DNA of 20,733 bases from Parcubacteria group bacterium CG1_02_39_15 (GTDB taxonomy: Bacteria > Patescibacteriota > Minisyncoccia > Minisyncoccales > Paceibacteraceae), in assembly GCA_001872265.1 (NCBI GenBank), contig MNWE01000030.1:1-20733 (forward strand). Direction: 5' to 3'. Shown here piece after piece: positions 6,453 through 13,737 of this stretch. Under the pieces are notes generated by a model, which was given only the letters and a program-made list of their open reading frames with translations, was not told the origin of the DNA and did not search any database. Both the position numbers and the translations under genes were made by a program. Positions within the stretch are counted from its first letter, which is position 1. Each line of letters begins with the position of its first letter.

Positions 6453-8120
6453 TTATTGAATAATTCCCTTCTCTGGAGTTATTGTTGAGTCGTCGGGCAA
6501 AGCAGTATTAACGGCTGAAACGCTTGCTTCTATAATTTCTTTGGTCCACTGGTCTTGGCCACTTACTCTTGCCATGCCAATAATTTCAGGCGTCTGGCCC
6601 CTTTGGTCTTCGGTTGGCGTGAATTTAACCTGGAAAGAAATGTTGGGAGCTGCCGTTATTACCCCCTGACCAATGTCTAAATCTCCAATCTCCCAAATAA
6701 TTTCTCTGGAACGAGAATCGAAGGCGAATTTATCCAGCGCTTCTTCAGGAAATATTTTCCCGGTTAGCTGGACTTGTTTTGGCAAAACCGCTTTAACCTT
6801 CACATTTTTTATCTGGTTATAATAGTTCTTCACTTGCCACATTACGGTGTAGGTCGTGTTTCCGCCGACTGTTGGCGGGAGAGGACCGGAATTCCCAAAG
6901 ACCTCGTCTTGGAAATAGCCTTTTTGAATCAAAACCACTTTAGAATTAATCTTGGTGGTAAATTCTTCTTTAGCCTGGCTGAGAAAAACTTTGTTCTTTA
7001 GAATTGGGTTTTTTAAAATTCCAAAGTCTCCTTTTAGACTAACCCAAAATTCCACTTTAGCTTCTTCCATAGGAGGTAAAAATTGGAGCTTGGGAATCCT
7101 ACGCCAATCGAAGACAATTGAATTGTCGCCCGGTTCGTAATCTCCCGCGTCTGATTTTATAGTTTGGAAGTCAAAAGCATCGCCTTCCAACCTGCTTACT
7201 AAAAATAGATTGGCAAGGTCATCTTCTCCAACGTTTTTGAAAAAGATTTCATAATGCAGCCAGTCACCGGGCGCGGCAACATACTGAGGGTTGCCATTAA
7301 TTTGTTGCCAAATATAAAGGGAGGGTTTGATAATTTCAATGCCTTTAATGGCTTCTTTGAGTAAAACAAATTCGCTGTCTTGCCAACTGCCCAATTGCGC
7401 TCGAAAAAGTTTTTCTTCGCCAATCTCCCCCGAAAGTTTACCCGTTACCCCCACCCTCCCTCCGGTGGCTTTGTTTAGAAGTCCAATATCCCATTCATTT
7501 TTTTCTAAAGCCCGGGGAGTAGAATCAATAAATTCAAAATCCGAGGGGTAATTGGTAACAATTCTTAAATTAGAGAGCGGGTAATCAACGTTTGAAAAAT
7601 AATTTAAACTCAATTTAAATTCTTTGCCCGATTCGACTTGAAAAGGTAAATCAAATTCAAAAGTGAGAGGAACCGATTTTATCTGGGTAGTAAAGGTGGT
7701 GGCTGATTCGTAACGAGCTTTTAGGTTTTTAGGCCGATAACTTAACCAAGCCTTGGCTACCATAGCTTCGCCTTCTTTCCCCAGCAATCTCACTTTAAAA
7801 TGAAAAGATTGCTCCTGCCCAGGATAAACGGCCCCTCCTAAATCTGCTGAACTTTTAGTAATTCTATAAGACGTTTCCCCGACTAAGATAGAATGTTTAG
7901 GATATTCAAAAATAAGCTCTGGCTCTTCCAGTCTGATATTGCCATTGTTCTTGTACTTTACAACGTATTCAAACTCTTCGCCCAGAGCTACGCCTTCTTT
8001 CCCTAAAATTTCTAATTTCAAAATCTCTTTTGAGTAGACATTCTCTTGCCAGCGCCAAAACCCTATTCCACCCGCGATTGCAGCTAAAAAAATTAGGAAG
8101 ATAATGAATTTTCTCCGCAT
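6453..8120 (-). CDS. Membrane-anchored surface protein with Ig-like (DUF11-type) repeats
   Basis: 555 residues. An N-terminal membrane segment (about residues 4-22, KFIIFLIFLAAIAGGIGFW) follows a short basic start, so most of the chain is expected outside the membrane. The rest is beta-rich with recurring phrases such as GEEFEYVVKYKNNGN (about 46-60), GKEFKLSLNYFSNVDYPLSN (about 164-183), GDWLHYEIFFKNVGEDDLAN (about 281-300) and TTYTVMWQVKNYYNQIKNV (about 424-442): each is a strand plus N-rich turn, as in DUF11-like or cell-adhesion Ig folds. Three to four such domains are likely. No enzyme motif is seen. It overlaps the end of recO by 28 bases on the same strand. CPR bacteria carry many such proteins; attachment to a host is possible but inferred. 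Confidence 0.7.
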   Translation of the reverse strand: MRRKFIIFLIFLAAIAGGIGFWRWQENVYSKEILKLEILGKEGVALGEEFEYVVKYKNNGNIRLEEPELIFEYPKHSILVGETSYRITKSSADLGGAVYPGQEQSFHFKVRLLGKEGEAMVAKAWLSYRPKNLKARYESATTFTTQIKSVPLTFEFDLPFQVESGKEFKLSLNYFSNVDYPLSNLRIVTNYPSDFEFIDSTPRALEKNEWDIGLLNKATGGRVGVTGKLSGEIGEEKLFRAQLGSWQDSEFVLLKEAIKGIEIIKPSLYIWQQINGNPQYVAAPGDWLHYEIFFKNVGEDDLANLFLVSRLEGDAFDFQTIKSDAGDYEPGDNSIVFDWRRIPKLQFLPPMEEAKVEFWVSLKGDFGILKNPILKNKVFLSQAKEEFTTKINSKVVLIQKGYFQDEVFGNSGPLPPTVGGNTTYTVMWQVKNYYNQIKNVKVKAVLPKQVQLTGKIFPEEALDKFAFDSRSREIIWEIGDLDIGQGVITAAPNISFQVKFTPTEDQRGQTPEIIGMARVSGQDQWTKEIIEASVSAVNTALPDDSTITPEKGIIQ

Positions 8121-8842
8121 ATTTTAGAAAAGTAACTCTTGGAAACCAAAAATAACTCTTTTAAGTATTTTGCCTCAATTTTTAATTTTAATAAAGTTTT
8201 CCAATCTTTTTGGAGCATCAATCTTATTATTTTTATTGTTTCTGGTTGGATCTCTTTGCCCAGCCTAGAGGGTGCCCCCGTTTCGGAAAAACACTTCCGG
8301 CAGATAAGTCCGCCTTCTTTTGAGCTAAAATAAACTTTTTCCGGACTTATTTTCTTCTGGCACAAAGAGCAATGATATAATTCTGGCTGATATCCCAAGA
8401 TTGCCAGAAAATTCCAAAGAAAATAGTAATAAACTAGGTTACAGGTTACAGGTTTCAGGGTATTAGCGTTTAATCTTTCGAAGGTTTCATTTAGAAGCTG
8501 CCAGATTTTTTCGTCGGGTTCTTGCCCCTTAACCATATTATCCAAAGCATCGACGATTTGATAAGCAATTTTTAATCTTTTTAAATCTTTTTTTATATTG
8601 GGAAAATTTTCAATTAAGATAGCATCGGTTAGGGTTTTGTGGGTTTTGCCTTGAATAAATTCAATTTCGGATAAATAAAAAAGTTCGGCTCCTGACTTCA
8701 ATTTTGAGGAAATTTTTCTAATCGCTTTCCCCAGAATTTCAAGTTTCCCAAAATCTTTCGTGTAAATGGTAAATAATTGATTGGTTTCCCCAAGATCTTC
8801 TTTTTTAAAAATGAGGCCTTGGGTTCGATAATGGATGAACAT
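8093..8842 (-). CDS. recO: DNA repair protein RecO
   Basis: 249 residues, close to the family's usual length. The N-terminus (HYRTQGLIFKKEDLGETNQLFTIYTKDFGKLEILGKAIRK) is the RecO OB-fold, followed by the helical region and a zinc finger, CSLC (158-161) ... CRKC (181-184). RecO acts with RecR to load RecA onto SSB-coated single-stranded DNA in the RecF pathway. It starts 8 bases after the stop of the small conserved protein and overlaps the following surface-protein gene by 28 bases. Odd feature: residues about 128-135 (TLKPVTCN) are encoded by a tandem 7-base repeat that looks like spacer DNA and sits before the YYYFLWNFL helix. Confidence 0.93.
   Translation of the reverse strand: MFIHYRTQGLIFKKEDLGETNQLFTIYTKDFGKLEILGKAIRKISSKLKSGAELFYLSEIEFIQGKTHKTLTDAILIENFPNIKKDLKRLKIAYQIVDALDNMVKGQEPDEKIWQLLNETFERLNANTLKPVTCNLVYYYFLWNFLAILGYQPELYHCSLCQKKISPEKVYFSSKEGGLICRKCFSETGAPSRLGKEIQPETIKIIRLMLQKDWKTLLKLKIEAKYLKELFLVSKSYFSKICGENSLSS
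8436..8461. repeat. Tandem 7-base micro-repeat in frame inside recO
   Basis: Plus strand AGGTTAC AGGTTAC AGGTTTC AGGGT: three to four copies of a 7-mer. It stays in frame with recO and encodes TLKPVTCNL. Seven-base units shift frame each copy, so the preserved frame reflects the overall length rather than the unit. Confidence 0.6.
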
Positions 8843-8850
8843 CCTGGTAT

Positions 8851-9201
8851 TTACAAACCTGCCCTTTTCTTTGCTTCTTCTAAACGAGCCATATTTTGAG
8901 CAAGGGTATTCTTTTCAGCCTGAGTTTTTGTCCTTAGCTTTTCCTCTCTTAGCTTTTTAATTTCTCTGTCTATTTCCCTGCCGGAAATATCAAGACTATA
9001 TTTCTGATAAGGGAATCTCTCTTTTAATAATTTTTCTCCCAATGCCCCTCGCTGTTTAAACCCCACCCCTCTGCTCCAAGGAATTGAAAAAGGCCCCTGC
9101 TTTAAAAATCTTGAAAACTTTTCTCTTGGAATTCCTCCTCTTTTCTCATAGGGCCCTTTTGGTGGTGGCGGAGTGGGTTTGGAAGGTTTCTGAGGTTGCA
9201 T
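8851..9201 (-). CDS. Small conserved-looking protein, unknown function
   Basis: 116 residues. The N-terminus is rich in proline (KPSKPTPPPPKGPYEKRGG), the middle has RFLKQGPFSIPWSRGVGFKQR, and the C-terminal 50 residues (REIDREIKKLREEKLRTKT... LEEAKKRAGL) look like a charged coiled coil. There is no membrane segment, signal peptide or cysteine. It lies between the Na+/Ca2+ exchanger (42-base gap) and recO (8-base gap), so it is part of the same minus-strand run. I recognise no named family. A role next to recO is suggested only by position. The open frame, ordinary codon use and tight packing support it as a real gene. Confidence 0.65.
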   Translation of the reverse strand: MQPQKPSKPTPPPPKGPYEKRGGIPREKFSRFLKQGPFSIPWSRGVGFKQRGALGEKLLKERFPYQKYSLDISGREIDREIKKLREEKLRTKTQAEKNTLAQNMARLEEAKKRAGL

Positions 9202-9243
9202 ATTTCAAATTTTAAAATTGCTTACTATAATTTTTGTCGACCT

Positions 9244-10197
9244 TTAAAATAAACCTAGAAATTTTAGACAGCAAACAATGTAGGCCAAAACATATAGCGA
9301 ACCCTCCCAGATGTGAATCCTTCCTGAAATTCCAGAAATAACAAAAAGCAGGGTGGCAGCGATCAAAAAGGGAAATCCAATGGTCAGAGTGATTTGATCT
9401 ATTTTCACAGTGGTCACAAAGGCAGGTAAACCAGTAACTATTAAAATATTAAAGACGCTGGAGCCAAAGATATTACCTAAAGCAATTTCATATTTTTTCT
9501 TCCAAGCCGCCCGAATAGAAACAATGAGTTCTGGAAGAGAGGTACCAAAGGCAATACCAACGAAGGCAATAACTGAAGGGACGAGTTTTAATAAATGAGC
9601 TAATTGAAGAGTGGATTCAACGGTATATTTTGCGCCAATGCCCAAGCCAATTATTCCCAAAATTAAAAAGAGGAAAACCTTAAAATTCAATTGCTCAACG
9701 CTGCCGGGAATTATTTCAACAATCCCTTCTACTTCTCCTTTTTCTCCTTTTCTCTCAACTATTGTATAGGCAAGGTAAATTAAAAAGGCGATTAAAAGTA
9801 AAAGGCCATCTCGCCAGGTAATTTCGCCGTCAAAAGCAACAAAAAGGAAAATGGCAGTGCTGATTGCCAAGAGGGAAAGGTCAAGATCAACCAAACTTCT
9901 TTTTATCGTTAATCTTCTGGCCAAAATGGCTGCTAATCCAATAACCAAAAAAATATTGTGGACATTAGCACCAATTACCGTAGAGACCACAATTTCAGTA
10001 GCGCCCTTAAGAGTGGAGGCGAAGGCGGCAGCCAATTCAGGCATAGAGGTGCCGATGGCAACAATAGTTACACCAACGATAAAGGGCGAAATTTTTAAGA
10101 CTAAAGCAATTTTTTCTGAACTCTCAACAAGCCAATCTGCCGATTTTACCAACAAAGCCAAGCTTAAAATAAAAATTAAAATCCAAAAAATTAACAT
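9244..10197 (-). CDS. Na+/Ca2+ exchanger-type cation antiporter (CaCA family)
   Basis: 317 residues of a polytopic membrane protein with about ten helices in two inverted halves. The two alpha-repeat signatures are visible: VAIGTSMPELAAAFAST (about 46-62) and IAFGTSLPELIVSIRAA (about 215-231), each with the GTSxPE core that carries the ion-binding acidic residue. The halves are joined by a short acidic loop (ERKGEKGEVEG, about 147-157), as in YrbG-type proteins. It should exchange Ca2+ for Na+ or K+ across the cytoplasmic membrane. It starts 4 bases after the ileS stop, so it is likely co-transcribed with it, which fits dense operon packing rather than a shared job. Confidence 0.93.
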   Translation of the reverse strand: MLIFWILIFILSLALLVKSADWLVESSEKIALVLKISPFIVGVTIVAIGTSMPELAAAFASTLKGATEIVVSTVIGANVHNIFLVIGLAAILARRLTIKRSLVDLDLSLLAISTAIFLFVAFDGEITWRDGLLLLIAFLIYLAYTIVERKGEKGEVEGIVEIIPGSVEQLNFKVFLFLILGIIGLGIGAKYTVESTLQLAHLLKLVPSVIAFVGIAFGTSLPELIVSIRAAWKKKYEIALGNIFGSSVFNILIVTGLPAFVTTVKIDQITLTIGFPFLIAATLLFVISGISGRIHIWEGSLYVLAYIVCCLKFLGLF

Positions 10198-10201
10198 AGT
10201 T

Positions 10202-13063
10202 TTAGAGTTTTTTAATCGTTAGCTGTAATTTCTCTTGGTCGATACTTATCTCTTTTTCCGCGTCAAAAACCTGCCCCAACCGCTTAATTAAAATAAAATC
10301 TTTAACTTTTGCCTCCTTCAAAATAACTTTTTTATTTCTAGCTAAAACTTTATTTAATTCAGTTGTTCCCGAATACCAAACTTTAATTTTGTCTTTTGGT
10401 TTTAAATTGGCTTTTTTTCTCATCTCTTGAATATTGCGCATAACTTCTCTAATTATGCCCTCTTCTTTAAGTTCCGGTGTAATTTTTGTATCTAATTCTG
10501 TCTCTTTTTTAATCCTTGAATCAAAAATTATTTTTTTGACATTTACTTCTTCTTTAATCAAATCCAGCAATTCTTTATTTTTGATTTTTGATTTTTGATT
10601 TTTAATTTTGAGCGAAGCGAGCGGCTGGCGCACTTTTATCCCAGCTTTGGCTCTTTCTGCCAAAGCCAAAGCAACGACTTCTCTTACTTTTTCCATTCTC
10701 TCTTCTAATGTTTTATCGATTAAATTTTTATCCACTTGAGGCCAGCCCCACAAATGAATTGATTCTGGCATGCTTTTAGTTTTTAAATTTAAATAAAGTT
10801 CTTCGGTAAAGAAGGGCATTATTGGAGCGATTAGTTTTATTAAATTTAAGAGGACAAAATAGAATGTTTCGCTTGCTTCTTTTTTCTCTCTTGAATTCTT
10901 TGGTCTTTGGAACCTCTTTCGGGATCTCCGAATATACCACAAAGAAAGATCTCCGGTGAAGAATTTCTCAATTGCTAAAGAAGCTGCAGCGGCATTGTAT
11001 CTATTTAAGCTTCTTGTAACTTTCTCAATCAAATTGTTCAAGCGAGAAACAATCCATTTATCTAATAAGTTTTGGGGTCCAGTTGAAAATTCTTTCTTTG
11101 AAACATATGTTTTAAAGAACATGTAACTATTCCATAAAGTTAGAAGTTTTCTTTTTGTTTCTTCGGCTGCCTGATACCCAAATTTCAAATTAAAAGCCGG
11201 GTTTTGCCTTACATACATCCAGCGCATCACGTCAGCGCCAACCTTTTCTACGGCTTCGTCAAACCAAATAGCATTTCCTTTAGATTTATGCATTTCCTCG
11301 CCTTTTTCATCTCGAACAGAAGCATAGCCAAAAATTGTTTTAACTGGCGGAACTCCTTCCAAAACCGTACTCATGACAATAAGCGAGTAAAACCAGTTTT
11401 TAAATTGCCCAGGGAAAGACTCGCAAATAAGATCGGCTGGAAACCATAATTTCCAATAATCTATATCAGTAAAATAGCCCATAGTGGAAAATGAGACGAT
11501 GCCAGCGTCCAGCCAAGGGCTGCCGACGTCAGGAATTCGAGAAATTTCCTTGCCACATTTTGAGCATTTGATTTTAACCTTATCTAACCAGGGCCGGTGA
11601 GGCGAATGTTTCTTAAGCTCCTCGAATCCAGAAACAGCTCTTTTCTTCAATTCTTCTTTTGAGCCAATCACTTCAAAATTACCACAGGTACTACACTCAT
11701 AAATCGGCAGACAAAGACCCCAATATCTTTTTTTGGAAATCAACCAATCTTGCATATTTTTTAGCCAGTCTAATTCTCTTTCCAGGCCAAAAGAGGGAAT
11801 CCATTTTATTTTTTTAGCAACTTCCATCAAGGGCTTCCTTAATTTCCCCATGGAAATATACCACTCATCAACCAAGCGAAAAATCAATTCTTCTTTACAG
11901 CGCCAACAAGTAGGATAGCGATGTAAATAATCTTCGATTTTAAAAACTGAACCCTTTTTGTTCAGACTTTCAAAAATTAAATCATTGACTTGAGTTACCA
12001 ATTTACCCGCTAAAAACCCGAAGTCGTCTTTATACCCACTTTCGTCGTTAGTCGGGTCAATAACGGGTAGTTTTAATTCTTTGCCTAACTGAAAATCTTC
12101 CTGCCCACAGCCAGGAGCGATATGGACAATCCCCGTTCCTTCTTCTTCGGAAACTTCTTTCCATAAAATAGTCACATGCTGCTTTCCTTTCATGCCTTTC
12201 TTAACTGCTGGTAATTCATCAAACAAGCCCTTATATTTCAGATTTTTTAATTTTTCCCCTTTGACTGTTTTAAGTATTTTTCCGTTAGGAATTAAATGAG
12301 ATTTCTTCTTAAGAAGAACGAAGATTTCTCCTTTTTCATCTTTTATTTCGACGTATTCTAGCTCGGGATGAACAGCTAAAGCCACGTTCCCAGGCAGCGT
12401 CCAGGGCGTTGTCGTCCAAACAAGGAAAAAAGTATTAGCCTTGCCCACAACCGGCAGTTTAAAGAAAATCGATTTATGAACAATCTCTTGGTATTCCTCG
12501 GTTAAAATCTCGTGCTGGGAAATTGCCGTACCGCACCTTATGCACCAGGGAACAACATCTCTGCCTTTATACACCAATCCTCTCTCCCAGCATTTCTTTA
12601 GGAAGTACCAGATAGCATAATTATTTTCATCAGACATTGTGTAATAGGAATTTCCCCAGTCCATCCATTGACCAAGCCGGATTGATTGTTCTGTTTGGAT
12701 CTTAGAATATTTTTTAACCCTGTCTTTACACTTTTCAACAAATTTAGCTATGCCGTATTTTTCAATATCTTTTTTTGTTTTGAAGCCAAGCTCCTTCTCA
12801 ACTTCTACTTCTACCCAAAGACCCTGACAATCAAAACCATTCTGAAATCGCTGATCAAGCCCTTGGAGCGCTTTGTATCTTTGAAAAATGTCTTTATATG
12901 TTCTTCCCCAGGCATGATGAACTCCCATGGGATTATTGGCAGTAATCGGTCCATCCAAAAAAGACCAATTTTTCTTTCCTCGGTTTTTATTTCTCAGTTT
13001 TTCAAAAATTGAATTGGTTCGCCAGAATTTTAGAATTTTTTCTTCAATTTCGGGGAAATTCAT
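10202..13063 (-). CDS. ileS: Isoleucyl-tRNA synthetase
   Basis: 953 residues, class I. The HIGH site reads GVHH (47-50) in the text ANNPMGVHHAWGRTYKDIFQ; the KMSKS site is EMHKS (590-594). The CP1 editing domain is present (TTTPWTLPGNVALAVHPE about 217-234 and GTGIVHIAPGCGQEDF about 309-324). Other family marks are DWLISKKRYWG (439-449) and PDVGSPWLDAG (511-521). Several CxxC pairs (174/177, 387/389, 457/460, 500/503) suggest zinc binding inside the catalytic and CP regions. The tRNA-binding C-terminal part has RQPLASLKI followed by an odd KIKNQKSKIKNK insertion. Its start overlaps the phosphatase stop by 4 bases (ATGA). It charges tRNA-Ile and edits valine. Confidence 0.97.
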   Translation of the reverse strand: MNFPEIEEKILKFWRTNSIFEKLRNKNRGKKNWSFLDGPITANNPMGVHHAWGRTYKDIFQRYKALQGLDQRFQNGFDCQGLWVEVEVEKELGFKTKKDIEKYGIAKFVEKCKDRVKKYSKIQTEQSIRLGQWMDWGNSYYTMSDENNYAIWYFLKKCWERGLVYKGRDVVPWCIRCGTAISQHEILTEEYQEIVHKSIFFKLPVVGKANTFFLVWTTTPWTLPGNVALAVHPELEYVEIKDEKGEIFVLLKKKSHLIPNGKILKTVKGEKLKNLKYKGLFDELPAVKKGMKGKQHVTILWKEVSEEEGTGIVHIAPGCGQEDFQLGKELKLPVIDPTNDESGYKDDFGFLAGKLVTQVNDLIFESLNKKGSVFKIEDYLHRYPTCWRCKEELIFRLVDEWYISMGKLRKPLMEVAKKIKWIPSFGLERELDWLKNMQDWLISKKRYWGLCLPIYECSTCGNFEVIGSKEELKKRAVSGFEELKKHSPHRPWLDKVKIKCSKCGKEISRIPDVGSPWLDAGIVSFSTMGYFTDIDYWKLWFPADLICESFPGQFKNWFYSLIVMSTVLEGVPPVKTIFGYASVRDEKGEEMHKSKGNAIWFDEAVEKVGADVMRWMYVRQNPAFNLKFGYQAAEETKRKLLTLWNSYMFFKTYVSKKEFSTGPQNLLDKWIVSRLNNLIEKVTRSLNRYNAAAASLAIEKFFTGDLSLWYIRRSRKRFQRPKNSREKKEASETFYFVLLNLIKLIAPIMPFFTEELYLNLKTKSMPESIHLWGWPQVDKNLIDKTLEERMEKVREVVALALAERAKAGIKVRQPLASLKIKNQKSKIKNKELLDLIKEEVNVKKIIFDSRIKKETELDTKITPELKEEGIIREVMRNIQEMRKKANLKPKDKIKVWYSGTTELNKVLARNKKVILKEAKVKDFILIKRLGQVFDAEKEISIDQEKLQLTIKKL
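10574..10610. repeat. AT-rich tandem repeat in frame inside ileS
   Basis: Plus strand shows four consecutive units of ATTTTTG/ATTTTTA, that is AAAATCA-type 7-mers on the coding strand, giving KIKNQKSKIKNK just after the conserved RQPLASL. The repeat looks like the AT-rich filler seen between genes. It lies in a non-catalytic C-terminal region. Confidence 0.65.
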
Positions 13064-13695
13064 AATTTTCTCAATTCTCCTATTTTTATTTCTTTTTTCT
13101 CCATTATAATTTTTACGAATTTTTTTAAATTGTAGTCATGGACGATTTTTTGAAGTAGGGTTAATGGTCGCTGGTGACTAACTATCAAAATATTCTTTCC
13201 CTTATATTTTTTATTGGTTTCTTTAATAAAATCACTTAATCTTTTTTCTACTTCGCTGTAAGTTTCTCCTCTTGGAACTGCTAATTTGAATCTCTTTTGA
13301 TAATATTGCAAAGGAGAAAGTTTCCCTTCTCTATCCCAAAATTTGCCGATTTCATCAATTGGCCTTCCATTAAGAATGCCGATGTTGATCTCTCTTAATC
13401 TCTTATCAAGTTTTGGTTCTAAATTAAGCGCCTTACCGATAATCTCGGCTGTTTGTTTAGCTCTCAAAAGATCGGAAGTGAAAATCAGATTAATCTTTTT
13501 AGTTTTTAATCTTTTACTCGCTACTCCAATCTCCTTTCTCCCTTTTTTAGTTAAAGGACACTTAATTTTTTCTGGCCAGCATGACTCAAAATTTTTAACA
13601 TTCTTTAAGGATTCTCCGTGCCTTAAAAGAAAATATTTATTCTTCATAAACTGAATTTTTGTTTGTGGGTCAAAGAAGATAAACTTCTTTCCCAT
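13060..13695 (-). CDS. Histidine phosphatase family protein (phosphoglycerate mutase-like)
   Basis: 211 residues. The phosphohistidine motif LLRHGES (residues 23-29, nucleophile H26) is near the start, the SDLLRAKQTAEII segment follows at about 75-87, and the second catalytic histidine is in ILIVSHQRP (about 169-177). This is the minimal set for the histidine phosphatase superfamily; the exact substrate (phosphoglycerate, a nucleotide or a small-molecule phosphate) cannot be read from the sequence. The first 16 residues, MGKKFIFFDPQTKIQF, precede the family's normal start, so translation may begin at M17 (13647), giving MKNKYFLLRHGE. A palindromic repeat lies directly upstream of the longer start. 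The stop overlaps the ileS start by 4 bases. Confidence 0.87.
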   Translation of the reverse strand: MGKKFIFFDPQTKIQFMKNKYFLLRHGESLKNVKNFESCWPEKIKCPLTKKGRKEIGVASKRLKTKKINLIFTSDLLRAKQTAEIIGKALNLEPKLDKRLREINIGILNGRPIDEIGKFWDREGKLSPLQYYQKRFKLAVPRGETYSEVEKRLSDFIKETNKKYKGKNILIVSHQRPLTLLQKIVHDYNLKKFVKIIMEKKEIKIGELRKL

Positions 13696-13733
13696 CTTCG
13701 CTTTCGCTATGCGAAGGCTCGCTAAACGAAGGT
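13696..13733. repeat. Palindromic intergenic repeat between argS and phosphatase gene
   Basis: Contains TTCGC TAT GCGAA (13703-13715) as a perfect small hairpin within CTTCGC ... GCGAAG arms, followed by a second CGAAGG copy (13727-13732) after GGCTCGCTAAA. The CTTCG/CGAAG wording resembles the palindrome in the tmRNA and the TTCGCTACGCTC text ahead of infC. Confidence 0.55.
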
Positions 13734-13737
13734 TACG

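Noticed and set aside
8436..8461. CRISPR-like repeat
   Set aside because: Units are 7 bases with no spacers and lie inside recO.
10574..10610. Frameshift or assembly error in ileS
   Set aside because: The frame continues cleanly into conserved IleRS sequence on both sides of the repeat.
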